From Euperipatoides rowelli (Eukaryota; Onychophora; Udeonychophora; Euonychophora; Peripatopsidae): a stretch of DNA of 18,167 nt. A model generated the notes under the pieces. The model saw only the letters and a list, made by a program, of their open reading frames with translations, was not told the DNA's origin and did not search any database. The stretch lies in assembly GCA_003024985.2 (NCBI GenBank), contig PXIH01S0021107.1, one strand, 5' to 3'. The translations under genes and the position numbers were made by a program. This document shows positions 17,401 through 18,167 of this stretch, in pieces (within the stretch, counting starts at the first letter, position 1; the number at the start of each line of letters is the position of its first letter).

Positions 17401-18167
17401 GATGTATGTCAGTACGAATGACTGCTCTATGAGATAAGTAGAAAATTGGTTGTCCCTGATTGTTATCATCTTCAGAGATAACCTCTACAATGCATTCATC
17501 TAAATAATTCATAATCACTTCCTTATATTGATCATATAACTTAAGATTATTTCTGAATTTAACATTCAATTTTTCATATCGCTCTTTTGCAACTTCTCTA
17601 TTATTTTTCAATAAATATTTTGTATTTGGTTTCAAAGAAAGTTGCACTATATATCTATTATTTTCATACTTTATGGTAGACTCCAAAAACTTCATCACTT
17701 CTTGATCTGGCGAATTATCAGTTTCAATCTTTTTGTATTCTATTCCTAAATTTTCTACCTCCCAAAATTGCTTTAATTGATCAGAGATTACATTTTCATT
17801 CATTATCAAATTCATGTTTATAATATCACTTCCAATAGTATCATTATATCGACCTTGAAAACTCCAACCAAACAATGTTTCAGTAGCAACAAAATTAACA
17901 TTAAGTCTTTTTATTTTACCTGATACTACAGACCAGTAATCTGCTCCAATTAAAACATCAATATTATTGCACATCTTTCATTCTTTTCAAAACAGTTTGC
18001 TACCTGTAACCCTTTTAATGAAGAATATCCCTTTTATTCAAGTCCATGACAAAAGAAGGAATATTTACAGAAGATATCTGTTCTGTTTCAAGGCTTCTAT
18101 TTCAATATTTTAATTTAATTTAATTTAAACATGTAAATTAAGTCAGGGACTTTTTTACAAATTGAGC
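17390..18167 (-). pseudogene. pol: BEL peptidase end and RT N-terminal part
   Basis: The piece 17974-17390 is the longest undamaged frame in the window (194 codons). It begins with IDVLIGADYWSVVSGKIKRL and ETLFGWSFQGR, the end of the DUF1758-type aspartic peptidase of BEL/Pao, with the active-site part further right. LKQFWEVENLGIE follows, then RYIVQLSLKP, VAKERYEKLNVKF and QPIFYLSHRAVIRTD, the RT N-terminal extension. The ATG at 17974 is not the true start: upstream, SSVNIPSFVMDLNKRDIL is readable around 18085-18030 in another frame, so peptidase sequence continues toward the window edge. Confidence 0.85.

Larger units (their letters stand above)
14355..18167 (-). mobile_element. BEL/Pao LTR retrotransposon, 3' part, degenerate
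   Basis: On the minus strand, going leftward from the right edge, one reads the aspartic peptidase end, RT, RNase H-like region, integrase, polypurine tract and 3' LTR. Motifs are diagnostic of BEL/Pao: IDVLIGADYW, RIVFDAS, SRVAPLKVITLPRLELMGA, WWHGP, IIRVGGRL, YSDNAKTF and LNSRPLT. Gag and the 5' LTR lie beyond 18167. Many stops and shifts are present. It is inserted in opposite orientation to the two Ty3/gypsy elements and does not interrupt either visible coding region. Confidence 0.9.

Overview
The window looks like a repeat-filled, non-genic stretch of an animal nuclear genome, most likely an invertebrate. The DNA is strongly AT-rich. It carries no bacterial-style operons or intact host gene. 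Nearly all recognisable coding sequence comes from decayed LTR retrotransposons. A BEL/Pao element is present, and that superfamily is known only from animals. The exact host cannot be told from the sequence.

Layout. Positions 1-1320 are AT-rich; the only signal is a candidate minus-strand exon (568-767) overlapping a plus-strand CCAAT/TATA pair. From about 1320 to 7149 runs a degenerate plus-strand Ty3/gypsy element (copy A): a possible 5' LTR, a hairpin abutting a primer-binding-like site, gag with capsid and CCHC knuckle, then protease, reverse transcriptase, RNase H and integrase, all split by frameshifts. A minus-strand ORF (8065 to 7623) lies downstream of pol. From about 8400 to 12159 a second plus-strand Ty3/gypsy element (copy B) of the same lineage is present without gag. 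A second minus-strand ORF relic (13337 to 12783) lies downstream of its pol. Then comes AT-rich filler with a 16-bp tandem repeat (14100-14179). From 14355 to the right edge is the 3' portion of a minus-strand BEL/Pao element: 3' LTR, polypurine tract, integrase, RNase H-like, RT and the end of the aspartic peptidase. Its 5' part lies outside the window.

How the parts would have worked: in each element Gag packages the RNA, protease matures the polyprotein, RT/RNase H copies RNA to DNA from a tRNA primer, and integrase inserts the copy. None of the three is competent. Copy A has ETGA in place of the protease DTGA and has lost the YxDD block of RT. Copy B has YLED in RT and many stops. The BEL copy has lost the integrase segment carrying the first catalytic Asp.

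The least-explained signal is the pair of unidentified antisense ORFs, one after each Ty3/gypsy pol, at comparable distance and of comparable size. They may be an antisense accessory gene of this lineage, but no homology between the two is evident by eye. I saw no CRISPR, convincing RNA gene, or intact host protein-coding gene.
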